Origin: Weissella halotolerans DSM 20190
Lineage (GTDB): Bacteria; Bacillota; Bacilli; Lactobacillales; Lactobacillaceae
Direction of reading: 5' to 3'
NCBI RefSeq assembly: GCF_000420365.1
Contig: NZ_ATUU01000002.1
Span: 62,001 to 126,000 of the forward strand
DNA: 64,000 nt
In this document: piece by piece, positions 25,041-33,454 of the stretch
How the letters are laid out: the number at the start of each line of letters is the position of its first letter
Numbering within the stretch: position 1 is the first letter of the stretch
Translations under genes and position numbers: made by a program
Notes under the pieces: model-generated
Seen by the model: only the letters and a program-made list of their open reading frames with translations
What the model was told of the DNA's origin: nothing
Databases searched by the model: none

Positions 25041-26173
25041 GCCTCGCCCTTCTCATCTCCTAGTTCATCCTGACGGTCTAACTCTTCCCCATCAAGATTC
25101 GTTTCGGTATCCTCAACACCTGGCTCACCCGCGGCTTCTTCCACCACTGTTTCATCTTCTGGTTGCACCTTTTGTTTAACAACCGTTTCATCTATCATTG
25201 GCGCCCGGCGTGCACCAACTAAGGGCGAAATTTCCCGTGGTTGACTCGTTTGCTGAGCAAACACCAGTTGATCATACGTCACTTCTACTGCTTTCCGTTC
25301 CTTCAAGTACCAAGCACCAATAAAGTCATAGTCCATTAACACGTCTAACCAAGAAACGGCATCCCGACCATCAATAACCTGGAAATACCACTGTTGCTGG
25401 CCTGGCAAATGCTCATCTTCCTCATAGAAGATCCGTACTTCAACTTGGTTGTCGAGCATAATGGCCGCCCCTTGTGGAATACTTTGCAAAAAGTAATCAG
25501 TTTCTGCCGAAAGGACAAATAACCGGTCTAACATCCCGGCCGGCATTTCATTTTGCACGAGCGGGTAGTGATAACTATCCTGTGTTTCGAGAATATTATA
25601 ATCCACCTGATAGTCAAAGGTCCGTTCTAAATAACGTCCAAATTCAGTTAACATAATTGAAATGGTCCGAATTTGGGCAGCCGTTGCCTGAGGACGGAAC
25701 TTAGCCACTAGCAAGTCCGTAATGGCTTTAGCATTGAACAATAACTGCTTGCGCTCCAAGGACCAATAAAAGAGCCGATAACCCGTTGCCAATTCTACAA
25801 AGTAGGCCCCCCCATTTTCATCTTGATTGACATCAAATTCAAAGGTTACTGGTAGGCCTAACTCCGGAATAATCATGGTCACTTCTTCTCGGGTCGCTGG
25901 CATCAAAATATCAAAACCACTAATACCCGCTAACTCTAAAAAACGATCCATTGCAATTAGATACCAGTCAGCGTGGCTATATTGACGCGGTACCTTTACC
26001 CAATCAAGCGGAAGCTGTGCTTGCGTGAGCTTACCAGCCAGTTGATGCAGTTCAACCGGATCATCACTTTGCGCCATCATCCTTGCATTGGCCAATAAGT
26101 CTTGAATAGCTGTTAGGTCATTTTCAATTAAATCTGTATAATTTACGACCCGTTCTCGTAAGCGCTCAGTCAT
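25037..26173 (-). CDS. unidentified protein with acidic C-terminal tail, second gene of a three-gene operon
   Basis: A 378-residue soluble protein. The first 300 residues look globular, mixed alpha/beta, with Tyr- and Phe-rich stretches. The last 65 residues (from about 314) are highly acidic and disordered-looking, full of Glu, Asp and Gly. No catalytic motif is recognisable. The ATG at 26173 has GGAGG 9 bases upstream; the ATG at 26182 directly abuts that Shine-Dalgarno. It overlaps the upstream gene by 8 bases and the downstream gene by 4. Confidence 0.68.
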   Translation of the reverse strand: MTERLRERVVNYTDLIENDLTAIQDLLANARMMAQSDDPVELHQLAGKLTQAQLPLDWVKVPRQYSHADWYLIAMDRFLELAGISGFDILMPATREEVTMIIPELGLPVTFEFDVNQDENGGAYFVELATGYRLFYWSLERKQLLFNAKAITDLLVAKFRPQATAAQIRTISIMLTEFGRYLERTFDYQVDYNILETQDSYHYPLVQNEMPAGMLDRLFVLSAETDYFLQSIPQGAAIMLDNQVEVRIFYEEDEHLPGQQQWYFQVIDGRDAVSWLDVLMDYDFIGAWYLKERKAVEVTYDQLVFAQQTSQPREISPLVGARRAPMIDETVVKQKVQPEDETVVEEAAGEPGVEDTETNLDGEELDRQDELGDEKGEA

Positions 26174-27044
26174 TTTGCTCATCCTCCCGCTTTGCTAACT
26201 GACCTACATAATCTGCGTATAGGTTTGAAACAGCACTTTGGAAGTCAGTAAAGGTTCCAAAGGTGTCATTAATTGCCCGTTGTTCATAAATTAAAATGGT
26301 ATCTTCTTTTGAATACTCTAAAATTTTCGCATTATTGGCTTCAATTTGTGCCGGCACCTTGGCAGCCTTAGCATCAGCTGCGTCTAATTTGGCTAGGGCT
26401 TGTTTTAACTGAGCCTGTTCTTCATTTTGATTTCGGCCCCCAAAAAAGCCACCCCGTTCCTCTAAACTACTCAATTTTTGTTCAAGCACTTGGCGTTGCT
26501 GATTTCGTTCTGGCTGAGCTTGAACAAGTCCCTGCAAAATTTCATTTGCCTTGGTCGTATCTTCAATTGCCGTGGCATGAAAGCGTGTCCCCTCCTGGGC
26601 GAGTTCAACTGACTTAACTAATTTATCGTATTCACCATCATCAAAAATAAAACGGACCGTGATTGGATCCAAAAAGCCAAATTGGCGTCGATCCCACCAG
26701 TTACCAAAGTAAAGGCGAAAAACCCCTAGCCGTTCCTCTTCATAATAAAAGAAAGGAAAACGGTCAGATAAATAATCAATTAACTGTTGGCCTAAATGAT
26801 GACTTAAGTCAAACTTCACGTCTGAAATTAAGGCTGCTAGCGACTCGTTACTATCTGCATGGGGAGCCTTACGAATGGTTTCATTATATTTTTGGCTGTC
26901 AATGAGCTCGTAAATTCGTCGATCATCCCCCTTGCTTAAGGCTTCCTGGATAGACTTAATATAATCCACTTTTACTTGTAGCTTTCCATCAAGAACCGCA
27001 TTCACATTGGTAATTGATGATTTAATATAGGGCATTTGCTCCAT
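26166..27044 (-). CDS. unidentified coiled-coil protein, first gene of a three-gene operon
   Basis: A 292-residue soluble protein. Residues to about 155 appear globular with a distinctive aromatic stretch (FPFFYYEEERLGVFRLYFG, then WWDRRQFGF). Residues of about 165-245 are Gln/Glu/Ala-rich and likely coiled coil, interrupted by a Gly-rich FFGG. The ATG at 27044 has GGAGG 9 bases upstream. Some lactobacillar proteins of this kind may carry an SbcC-like label because of the coiled coil, but I see no Walker motif and make no such call. Confidence 0.68.
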   Translation of the reverse strand: MEQMPYIKSSITNVNAVLDGKLQVKVDYIKSIQEALSKGDDRRIYELIDSQKYNETIRKAPHADSNESLAALISDVKFDLSHHLGQQLIDYLSDRFPFFYYEEERLGVFRLYFGNWWDRRQFGFLDPITVRFIFDDGEYDKLVKSVELAQEGTRFHATAIEDTTKANEILQGLVQAQPERNQQRQVLEQKLSSLEERGGFFGGRNQNEEQAQLKQALAKLDAADAKAAKVPAQIEANNAKILEYSKEDTILIYEQRAINDTFGTFTDFQSAVSNLYADYVGQLAKREDEQND

Positions 27045-27111
27045 GTGTACATCCCTCCATATCGACAAATCACACAAGCTTTACTAATACCCCTATCATA
27101 CATCCAAATCT

Positions 27112-27154
27112 AAAAAACAGGGTTATCATCTCACGATGATAACCCTGTTTTTTA
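27112..27154. terminator. terminator after glnA
   Basis: AAAAAACAGGGTTATCATC and its complement around TCAC, flanked by A and T runs. It ends glnRA and insulates the next operon. Confidence 0.9.
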
Positions 27155-27171
27155 GAAGATTTTAGAAAATT

Positions 27172-28518
27172 TTAGTATTGATCGAGATAATTATCAATTT
27201 CCCACTTTGATACAGCCTGACGGTAAGATTGATATTCAAGCCGCTTAGCATCAATAAAGGTCCGCGTCATCACTGGCCCAATTGCTGCCTTCATGACATC
27301 ATCTGTTGAAAAATCATCAATGGCGGCCAAAAGCGTATCCGGTAGATCTTTGATGCCCGCCTTCTTGCGCTCACCTTCATCCATCAAGTAGATATTTTGA
27401 TCAACAGAATTGTTTGGCTCGAGCTTCCGCCGAATACCATCTAGGCCCGCTTCTAAGATGGCTGCAAAAATCAAATATGGGTTGGCTGTTGGGTCAACTG
27501 ACCGCAATTCCAGCCGCGTTGATTGACCTCTTGAAGCTGGCACCCGCACCATTGGCGAACGGTTAGAACCAGACCAAGCAATATAGACGGGGGCTTCAAA
27601 ACCAGGGGTTAAGCGCTTATAAGAATTAACGGTTGGGTTAGCTAACGCAGTAAAATTAGCTGCATGGTCTAAAATTCCACCTAAGAAATGGTAGGCTGTC
27701 TGTGATAGTCCTTCCTTGTCCTTTGGATCATAAAAGACGTTCTTTCCATCCTTAAAGAGTGACATATTGATATGCATACCGTTTCCATTAATTCCTGAAA
27801 CGGGCTTTGGTAGGAAGGTTGCATATAGGCCGTGCTTACGTGCAATGGTTTTGACAATCAATTTAAAGGTTTGAATATTATCAGCAGCCTCTAAAGCATT
27901 AGCATACTTAAAGTCGACCTCATGTTGTCCGGGGGCCACTTCATGATGTGCTGCTTCAACTTCAAAGCCCATTTTTTCCATTTCCAGAACAATTTCACGT
28001 CGGGTATTTTCGCCCATGTCCAAAGGCGCTAAATCAAAATACCCCCCTTTATCATTAAGCTTCATCGTTGGATGACCGTCTGCATCCATCTTGAAGAGAA
28101 AGAATTCAGGTTCAGTTCCTAAATTAAAGGACGAATAACCAGCATCCGTCATTTCCTTTAGCACCCGTTTAAGGTTGTTGCGTGGGTCACCAGCAAAGGG
28201 CTCTCCATCTACTGTATAGATATCACAAATAATACGGGCGACCTTACCGCCATGTGCATCCGTTGCCCAAGGGAAAATCATAAAGGTCGTCAAGTCTGGA
28301 TAAAGATACATATCAGACTCTTCAATTCGCACAAACCCATCAATGGAGGAACCATCGAACATCACTTTATTACTCAGAAGCTTATCCAATTGTGATACTG
28401 GCAACTCAACATTCTTAATGTTGCCAAAAACATCTGAAAACTGTAAACGTAAAAATTCAACGTTTTCATCTTTTATTAATTGTCGAACGTCGTCTTGCGT
28501 ATAGTTCTTGCGTCCCAT
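27172..28518 (-). CDS. glnA: glutamine synthetase, type I
   Basis: Makes glutamine from glutamate, ammonia and ATP, the main route of nitrogen assimilation. The 448 residues fit the short GSI-alpha form of Firmicutes. Motifs include FDGSSIDGF, the [10 protein letters not shown] ammonia/glutamate-site segment, and the ATP-binding [17 protein letters not shown]. Family members are feedback inhibited and not adenylylated; the adenylylation Tyr region is not of that type. It lies 37 bases after glnR in the classical glnRA operon. Confidence 0.97.
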   Translation of the reverse strand: MGRKNYTQDDVRQLIKDENVEFLRLQFSDVFGNIKNVELPVSQLDKLLSNKVMFDGSSIDGFVRIEESDMYLYPDLTTFMIFPWATDAHGGKVARIICDIYTVDGEPFAGDPRNNLKRVLKEMTDAGYSSFNLGTEPEFFLFKMDADGHPTMKLNDKGGYFDLAPLDMGENTRREIVLEMEKMGFEVEAAHHEVAPGQHEVDFKYANALEAADNIQTFKLIVKTIARKHGLYATFLPKPVSGINGNGMHINMSLFKDGKNVFYDPKDKEGLSQTAYHFLGGILDHAANFTALANPTVNSYKRLTPGFEAPVYIAWSGSNRSPMVRVPASRGQSTRLELRSVDPTANPYLIFAAILEAGLDGIRRKLEPNNSVDQNIYLMDEGERKKAGIKDLPDTLLAAIDDFSTDDVMKAAIGPVMTRTFIDAKRLEYQSYRQAVSKWEIDNYLDQY

Positions 28519-28555
28519 GCCCTTCTCCTTTATGATTACCTACTGCTTACCGAAA

Positions 28556-28906
28556 CTAGTACTCTTGTTGATCGCCAAAACGACCAATCTTTAATAACTC
28601 ATTTGCCAGAAAGTGTCGTAGCTGCTCATCATCTTCGGTTGACTTAGCCATGGCTTTACGCATTTGCTTTTCTTCTACCTGACGAATTTCAGCTACTGTA
28701 TAACCTGCGTCCATATAATCAGCAATTTTTAATAAGCGGTCAATATCAGCTAACGAATACCGCCGCTGTTTACCGGCCCCTCGCTGGGGCTCAATCAAAC
28801 CTTGCTGATCATAATAACGTATTTGGCGATCTGACAAACCAGTCAGTTCACGCACAGCACTAATCGGTAGCACTGCTAAATCACGACGTAATTCCCGTTC
28901 GCTCAT
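28556..28906 (-). CDS. glnR: MerR-family nitrogen repressor GlnR
   Basis: A 116-residue repressor of glnRA and other nitrogen genes, activated by feedback-inhibited glutamine synthetase. The MerR helix-turn-helix runs from PISAVRELTGLSDRQIRYYDQQGLIEP, with the RRYS wing next. The C-terminal tail is the flexible region that senses GlnA. The ATG at 28906 has AGGAGG 9 bases upstream. A GlnR box lies about 62 bases upstream of the start codon, overlapping the end of miaA. Confidence 0.95.
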   Translation of the reverse strand: MSERELRRDLAVLPISAVRELTGLSDRQIRYYDQQGLIEPQRGAGKQRRYSLADIDRLLKIADYMDAGYTVAEIRQVEEKQMRKAMAKSTEDDEQLRHFLANELLKIGRFGDQQEY

Positions 28907-28932
28907 CGTCCCTGACCTCCTGTACAAGTGGT

Positions 28933-28938
28933 ATTGTA
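28933..28938 (-). promoter_or_regulatory. -10 box of glnRA
   Basis: TACAAT on the minus strand, about 30 bases downstream of the GlnR box; the -35 is poor. Confidence 0.4.
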
Positions 28939-28967
28939 GCACCAATTAAGCTCCTTATATGGGTAAA

Positions 28968-28984
28968 TGTTAATTATTCTGACA
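28968..28984. promoter_or_regulatory. GlnR operator
   Basis: TGTTAATTATTCTGACA fits the GlnR/TnrA pattern TGTTA-N7-TNACA. It lies upstream of the glnR -10 box and overlaps the miaA stop codon. I see only one box, whereas Bacillus glnRA has two. Confidence 0.7.
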
Positions 28985-29897
28985 TGAAAGCCTTAATTTC
29001 TGTTGTTAAAGGTTTTACCATGTCTGGTTTTTCTATAAGATCAAGCCAATGAATATCAGTAAACTGATTTTTAAACCAGGTTAACTGGCGTTTTGCATAA
29101 TGTCGTGACGCTGTTTTTAGCACTTCGCTTGCTTGGGCTAATGTTGCCTCGCCAGCCAAATATGGAAATAGTTCCTTATAACCAATCGCCTTTTTAGCGG
29201 TGGCCTCAGCTGGCAGGTCATAGACCAATCGAGCCTCATTCAGGAGCCCGTCTGCTAACATGCTGTCTACTCGTTGGTTAATTCGCTTATACAAGTATGC
29301 TCGTTCCGTATTCAAGCCAATGATAAAGGCATCATAGCGCCGCTTTGGTTGCGGTTGTAAACTAGAAAAAGGGTGCCCCGTTTGTTTTGATACGAGCAAG
29401 GCTCGTTTTAAACGCCTAATTTGACCCGGCAAAATCCGTTCTGCACTGATTGGATCTACTTGGGCTAAGGTTTTCCGTAATGTTGTTTCACCATCCCTTT
29501 GCACCTGTTGATTCCAATATTCTTCAAAAGCAGAATCTGGATGTTCTTGAATCTTCGCTAAAGGACGATCGCCAAGTAAGGCTTGGACATAAAAGCCCGT
29601 CCCACCGACCAAGATTGGTAGTTTGCCCCGGGCAGTAATTTCTTGAATTGACTTTTGTGCCATTTGGACAAACCGTGCCACCGAATAGTTTTCATCAGGA
29701 TCTGCAACATCAATTAGATGGTGGGGTACCAGCGCTTGCTCCGCAGGAGTAGCTTTAGCTGTCCCTATGTCTAAACCGCGATAAATTTGCATCGAATCAC
29801 CTGACACGATTTCCCCATCAAGTGCTTGCGCTAGGCTTAGGGAAAGTGCTGTTTTGCCAACTGCGGTTGGCCCAACAATGACAATCAGTTTTTGCAT
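28974..29897 (-). CDS. miaA: tRNA dimethylallyltransferase MiaA
   Basis: Adds the dimethylallyl group to A37 of tRNAs reading UNN codons. The 307 residues carry the P-loop IVGPTAVGKTALS at the start, the SGDSMQIYRGLDIGTAK segment with catalytic Asp, and the RHYAKRQLTWF motif near the C-terminus. GAGGAG lies 5 bases before the ATG. It sits upstream of glnRA, an order common in Firmicutes. Confidence 0.97.
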   Translation of the reverse strand: MQKLIVIVGPTAVGKTALSLSLAQALDGEIVSGDSMQIYRGLDIGTAKATPAEQALVPHHLIDVADPDENYSVARFVQMAQKSIQEITARGKLPILVGGTGFYVQALLGDRPLAKIQEHPDSAFEEYWNQQVQRDGETTLRKTLAQVDPISAERILPGQIRRLKRALLVSKQTGHPFSSLQPQPKRRYDAFIIGLNTERAYLYKRINQRVDSMLADGLLNEARLVYDLPAEATAKKAIGYKELFPYLAGEATLAQASEVLKTASRHYAKRQLTWFKNQFTDIHWLDLIEKPDMVKPLTTEIKAFMSE

Positions 29898-29999
29898 TTT
29901 TGCTCCTCATTTAAATTTACTGGCTTTCCAGCCATATCCTTGGATAAAATATGTTAAAATTATGTTAAATACTTAGAAATAAAAGGAGTGTCCGCTATC

Positions 30000-30182
30000 A
30001 TGAAAAAATTTGGTTTGGGACTAGTAACTGGCGTTTTAGGGACCATTGCTTCTGCTGCCATGGCTGGATTTGCTTACCACAAGCAGGTTATTGAGCCAAT
30101 CGAAGACGAAGAGGCTAAGTTTGAAGAAACAGAGTTAAAGGCAGCCCGTAAAGCGGCCCACTCACATGGCCCTCGCTTTTAA
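30000..30182 (+). CDS. DUF3042 family small protein
   Basis: A 60-residue protein with an N-terminal hydrophobic segment (about residues 4-25, GLGLVTGVLGTIASAAMAGFA) and a charged, Glu/Lys-rich tail ending in HGPRF. The pattern KKFGLGLVTGVLGT..., VIEPIE... matches the DUF3042 family of lactic acid bacteria, function unknown. I use the ATG at 30000; the GTG at 29988 lies on the AGGAG. It is monocistronic and ends in a bidirectional terminator. Confidence 0.8.
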   Translation: MKKFGLGLVTGVLGTIASAAMAGFAYHKQVIEPIEDEEAKFEETELKAARKAAHSHGPRF

Positions 30183-30197
30183 GCGACTATATTAACG

Positions 30198-30227
30198 AAA
30201 AGCGACTGTGAATTCACAGTCGCTTTT
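30198..30227. terminator. bidirectional terminator
   Basis: AAAAGCGACTGTGAA and its complement form a continuous stem, between the convergent DUF3042 and rhodanese genes. Confidence 0.92.
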
Positions 30228-30230
30228 TCT

Positions 30231-30623
30231 TTAGCTTTGATTTGATTTCGTCCGACCATCATACATCGTAAAGCCACCCTTTAAGATGTAAATGTTCTCA
30301 TAACCATCTTTATGTAACTTCTTAGCCATTCGGCTGGCCAGCTGCATATTCGAATCGTATAAGAAGACTGGTTTATCACGGCGCAAGGCAGCATGATTTT
30401 CCTGTAACATAGCATATGGAATGTTACGAGCACCAAAGACATGCTTGACCTTAAAGGCACCGGCATCGCGCAAATCAATAATTTGATGCCCCCGGCCCTG
30501 TTCTTCAAAATCATGCGAATCTAACAAGGTCGCATGTTGTTTAGCAAAGTAGTGTGTCTGCAAGTATAACCATCCCAACCAGACTGAAATCAGCACTAAG
30601 CCAATAAATAAAATTGTCCACAT
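30231..30623 (-). CDS. membrane-anchored rhodanese-like protein without catalytic Cys
   Basis: A 130-residue protein with one N-terminal transmembrane segment (TILFIGLVLISVWLGWLYL) and a rhodanese domain: IIDLRDAGAFKVKHVFGARNIPY, then FLYDSNMQLASRMAKKL, and YILKGGFTMYDG at the end. Where active rhodaneses have Cys in the loop after the fourth strand, this one reads DSNMQ, so sulfurtransferase activity is unlikely. It probably faces the cytosol as an anchored binding domain. It follows glcK by 108 bases on the same strand. Confidence 0.82.
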   Translation of the reverse strand: MWTILFIGLVLISVWLGWLYLQTHYFAKQHATLLDSHDFEEQGRGHQIIDLRDAGAFKVKHVFGARNIPYAMLQENHAALRRDKPVFLYDSNMQLASRMAKKLHKDGYENIYILKGGFTMYDGRTKSNQS

Positions 30624-30731
30624 CCGGTATACGTCCTCTTTCTAACAGTTTCTATAAATTTTAGCAGAAAATGACTGCCTTGGCGAATAAAAAGAGAGCC
30701 AATCAAGACTCTCTTAATATAAGATTATTGA

Positions 30732-31709
30732 TTAAGCATGAGCCGCTTGGTTTTGTAAGGCAAGTGAAGCAGCCCCATAGGCACCGGCATCATTGCCAAG
30801 TTCTGCTAAGCGTAATTCCGTAACGTCACGTGTTGACTTAAAGGCAAACTTTTGGAAGTTTTCATCAACTCGGTCCAATAGGAAGCGACCAGCAGCCGAC
30901 ACACCACCACCAATGACAATCTTTGATGGGTTCAGAATATTAGCTAAATTGGCACAGGCCAAGCCAAGGTAGTAAGCAACCTTATTAACTACTTCATTAG
31001 CCAAGAAATCATCCTGCTTGGCTAAATCAAAGACAATCTTTGATGTTACTTCGTCACCATTATCTAAGAGTTGCTTTAACTTTGAATTACCTGCATAAGC
31101 ATCCGCAAAATCGTGGGCTAGATGCACCACACCGGTAGCAGATGCGTATTGCTCTAGGCAGCCATGATTGCCACAGGTACATAGGTAACCATCAGGTTCA
31201 ACAACCATATGGCCAACTTCACCAGCCGCCCCTGAAACACCATGAATTAACTTACCTTCATGGATCAAACCACCACCGACTCCTGTACCTAAGGTGATAA
31301 AGGCTACATCGGGCTCATTATTTCCAGCACCGCGCCATTGCTCACCTAAGGCAGCTGAATTGGCATCATTATCGATGGCTACTGGTAGGCCAACTCCAGC
31401 TTCAATTTCAGCGCGCACATTTTGTGGTTCACGCCAATTCAAGTTAAAGGCCCCCTTAACCGTTCCCATCTCCTGGTCAACAGTTCCCGGTGTCCCCATT
31501 CCAATCCCGATAACCCGTTCCTTGGGCAATTGATATAGGTCTAAATGATGATTGATTGACTGAATAATGTCAGGAACAATATGTGAACCTTCATCCATAA
31601 TGTTGGTCGTAATTGACCACTTTTGTTGAATATCACCCTCTTTAGTCATAATGGCAAACTTGACCGTTGTCCCCCCAAGGTCAATTCCAATTAGCTTATC
31701 TTTTTCCAT
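30732..31709 (-). CDS. glcK: ROK-family glucokinase
   Basis: Phosphorylates glucose with ATP to start glycolysis. The 325 residues show the ATP motif IGIDLGGTTVKFA, the glucose site AGEVGHM, the ROK zinc motif CTCGNHGCLEQYAS, and IDNDANSAALGE with catalytic Asp. GAGG lies 7 bases before the ATG. It is downstream of yqgQ, as in Bacillus, but has its own promoter with a palindrome just after the start site. No DNA-binding domain is present. Confidence 0.95.
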   Translation of the reverse strand: MEKDKLIGIDLGGTTVKFAIMTKEGDIQQKWSITTNIMDEGSHIVPDIIQSINHHLDLYQLPKERVIGIGMGTPGTVDQEMGTVKGAFNLNWREPQNVRAEIEAGVGLPVAIDNDANSAALGEQWRGAGNNEPDVAFITLGTGVGGGLIHEGKLIHGVSGAAGEVGHMVVEPDGYLCTCGNHGCLEQYASATGVVHLAHDFADAYAGNSKLKQLLDNGDEVTSKIVFDLAKQDDFLANEVVNKVAYYLGLACANLANILNPSKIVIGGGVSAAGRFLLDRVDENFQKFAFKSTRDVTELRLAELGNDAGAYGAASLALQNQAAHA

Positions 31710-31771
31710 GTTATATCCTCGCTTACTATTTTTATATTTGTTAGGTCCGCCTAGAGCTTAATCGACCCGGC

Positions 31772-31792
31772 AAACGATTGTAATCGTTTTCT
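31772..31792. promoter_or_regulatory. palindromic operator with cre-like sequence before glcK
   Basis: Perfect inverted repeat AAACGATT-GT-AATCGTTT at 31772-31789, about 15 bases downstream of the glcK -10 box. The overlapping TGTAATCGTTTTCT matches the CcpA cre consensus TGWAANCGNTNWCA at all but the last base. Confidence 0.55.
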
Positions 31793-31803
31793 TCACAAGG
31801 AAT

Positions 31804-31833
31804 ATTATAGCCTAATTAATACAAAAATTTCAA
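31804..31833 (-). promoter_or_regulatory. glcK promoter
   Basis: TTGAAA (31828-31833), 18 bases, TATAAT (31804-31809) on the minus strand, between yqgQ and glcK. Confidence 0.7.
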
Positions 31834-31861
31834 GATTGACCAGCAATAAATGTTTCTTTTG

Positions 31862-32065
31862 CTAACTACGCGCCGCCAATTCCATTTCATGCTCATGACG
31901 TAAAACCAGTTTAATTTGTGCATAATCATCAGCTGTAAGTAAACCCGCCCGGTAGAGATTATCAATTTCAATAGCCGCTAATTCGATATCCCAGAGCCGA
32001 TCACCCAGGTGAATATAGATATTAAATTGTTTGAGTAAGGTTAAGACATCAATAAATTTCCGCAT
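31862..32065 (-). CDS. yqgQ: YqgQ family protein (DUF910)
   Basis: A 67-residue helical protein, MRKFIDVLTLLKQFNIYIHLGDRLWDIELAAIEID in its first half, matching the DUF910/YqgQ family that in Bacillus sits before glcK. The family is proposed to bind nucleic acid but has no proven function. I use the ATG at 32065, whose A is shared with the rhomboid stop (TAATG), with GGAGG 6 bases upstream. Confidence 0.85.
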   Translation of the reverse strand: MRKFIDVLTLLKQFNIYIHLGDRLWDIELAAIEIDNLYRAGLLTADDYAQIKLVLRHEHEMELAARS

Positions 32066-32778
32066 TAGTAGCCTCCAAAACGAACATAAATCCAAAGGCC
32101 AAGTGCGAACACCAAAAGGCCACATAAGACCAAGCCTAAGCTGCTACGCCCGCGTGGCCGTCTAAACGTTTGCTTAGCATAGGTGCTCTGTAACAAAGCA
32201 GGGGCCAACAGACCTCCACCAATGAACCCCACGGCATGGGCCCAATGACCAATATTAGGCGTAAAGATATCAAACAAAACGTTTAACGCCACGAATAACA
32301 GCATGGTCTTGGCCTGCCCCTGCCAAAACCCGGGCCGTTTTTCCATCCAGCCCAAATAAATAATTGCTGCAATTAAACCAAAGACACCTCCAGAAGCACC
32401 AATGCCAATCGTTCCTAACCGGCTAAGAAATGCCAATTCTGCTAAATTACCTGTCACAATACTAAATAAGAAAAGGGCTGCTAATTGCCAGTGACCCAAA
32501 GCACTCTCCAAAATCCGACCAAGATAGTAAAAAACCAGTACGTTTAATAGCAAGTGCATCCCATTGGCATGTAAGAACCCTGCCGTCAAGAGGCGCCACC
32601 ATTCGTGGTGTAGGATAATGTCGGGTGCATCTTGAGCCCCCATCTTCAATAATATAGCTTGTGAAATGGCCAGGCCCCCGGATAGCACAAGCTGCATGAC
32701 AAAGACCAACACCATACCTATCGTCAGCGTGAGCGTCACCGGTGCTAGTTGCCAATTCTGCTTAACTGTTTTCATCAT
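32065..32778 (-). CDS. rhomboid family intramembrane serine protease
   Basis: A 237-residue membrane protein with six to seven hydrophobic segments. HEWWRLLTAGFLHANGMHLLLN is the conserved N-terminal part (H...HxxxN), GASGGVFG carries the nucleophile Ser, and AHAVGFIGGG supplies the His. It cleaves membrane proteins within the bilayer; the substrates are unknown. It overlaps the cyclo-ligase gene upstream by 17 bases and yqgQ downstream by 1 base, an arrangement like Bacillus yqgN-yqgP-yqgQ. Confidence 0.93.
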   Translation of the reverse strand: MMKTVKQNWQLAPVTLTLTIGMVLVFVMQLVLSGGLAISQAILLKMGAQDAPDIILHHEWWRLLTAGFLHANGMHLLLNVLVFYYLGRILESALGHWQLAALFLFSIVTGNLAELAFLSRLGTIGIGASGGVFGLIAAIIYLGWMEKRPGFWQGQAKTMLLFVALNVLFDIFTPNIGHWAHAVGFIGGGLLAPALLQSTYAKQTFRRPRGRSSLGLVLCGLLVFALGLWIYVRFGGY

Positions 32779-33340
32779 CTTGTTGCTGTACTCCTTTTAA
32801 CAACCGCACCGTTTGAACACGGTAGTCACAGACTTCAACCGGCCAAATAGGGGTCGGATAGTAATTAGCTGGCAACGTCACCCCAACCGTTGCCGCATTG
32901 GGAACTCGTATTAAAAAGCGGTCATAGTAGCCGCCCCCAAAACCTACCCGGTCACCGGCTTGGCTATAAGCTAGACCGGGCACCAGCACAAAGTCTAGCT
33001 GCTCTACCTCACTTAAGGGGGTGCCCACTGGTTCTAACATCCCATAAGGGTGCCGTTCGTAAGTCGTATCCTGGTTTATTGGAATGAACTCTAACTGCCG
33101 CTTTGGTGCCACCCGGGGTAGAAACACATCTTTCCCTTGCAATAGGGCCGTCTCAATTAACAACTGGGTTGGTAGCTCACCCGTTTGGGAAAGCGTGAGG
33201 GCCACACGCTGTGCCTTTTGCCAGGCCGGCAACCCCGTCACTATCTGCACTAGCGCTTGCATTGCGTAACTACCATGTCCGGTCAAATAGTCACGATAGT
33301 TAGCTTGAGCGCATTTTCGTATCTCTGCTTTTTCAATCAT
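32762..33340 (-). CDS. 5-formyltetrahydrofolate cyclo-ligase
   Basis: Converts 5-formyl-THF to 5,10-methenyl-THF with ATP, recycling folate. The 192 residues contain the nucleotide-binding RVGFGGGYYDRFL motif near residue 140 and the N-terminal basic segment expected of the family. It is the first gene of the cyclo-ligase-rhomboid-yqgQ unit. In Bacillus the orthologue is YqgN (YgfA/Fau in E. coli). Confidence 0.93.
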   Translation of the reverse strand: MIEKAEIRKCAQANYRDYLTGHGSYAMQALVQIVTGLPAWQKAQRVALTLSQTGELPTQLLIETALLQGKDVFLPRVAPKRQLEFIPINQDTTYERHPYGMLEPVGTPLSEVEQLDFVLVPGLAYSQAGDRVGFGGGYYDRFLIRVPNAATVGVTLPANYYPTPIWPVEVCDYRVQTVRLLKGVQQQDDENS

Positions 33341-33408
33341 TCTGAGCCTGCTCCTAACAGTTCGCCTTAATTTCTCTAGTCTAACATAGTCAACAACTCT
33401 GGATAAAA

Positions 33409-33443
33409 TAAAATCTCCTTACCCTAAGGTAAAGAGATTTTTT
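33409..33443 (-). terminator. terminator of pepC
   Basis: AAATCTC-c-TTACC paired with GGTAA-a-GAGATTT around CTAA. T/A tails lie on both sides. Confidence 0.8.
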
Positions 33444-33454
33444 CGCGATCAAAA

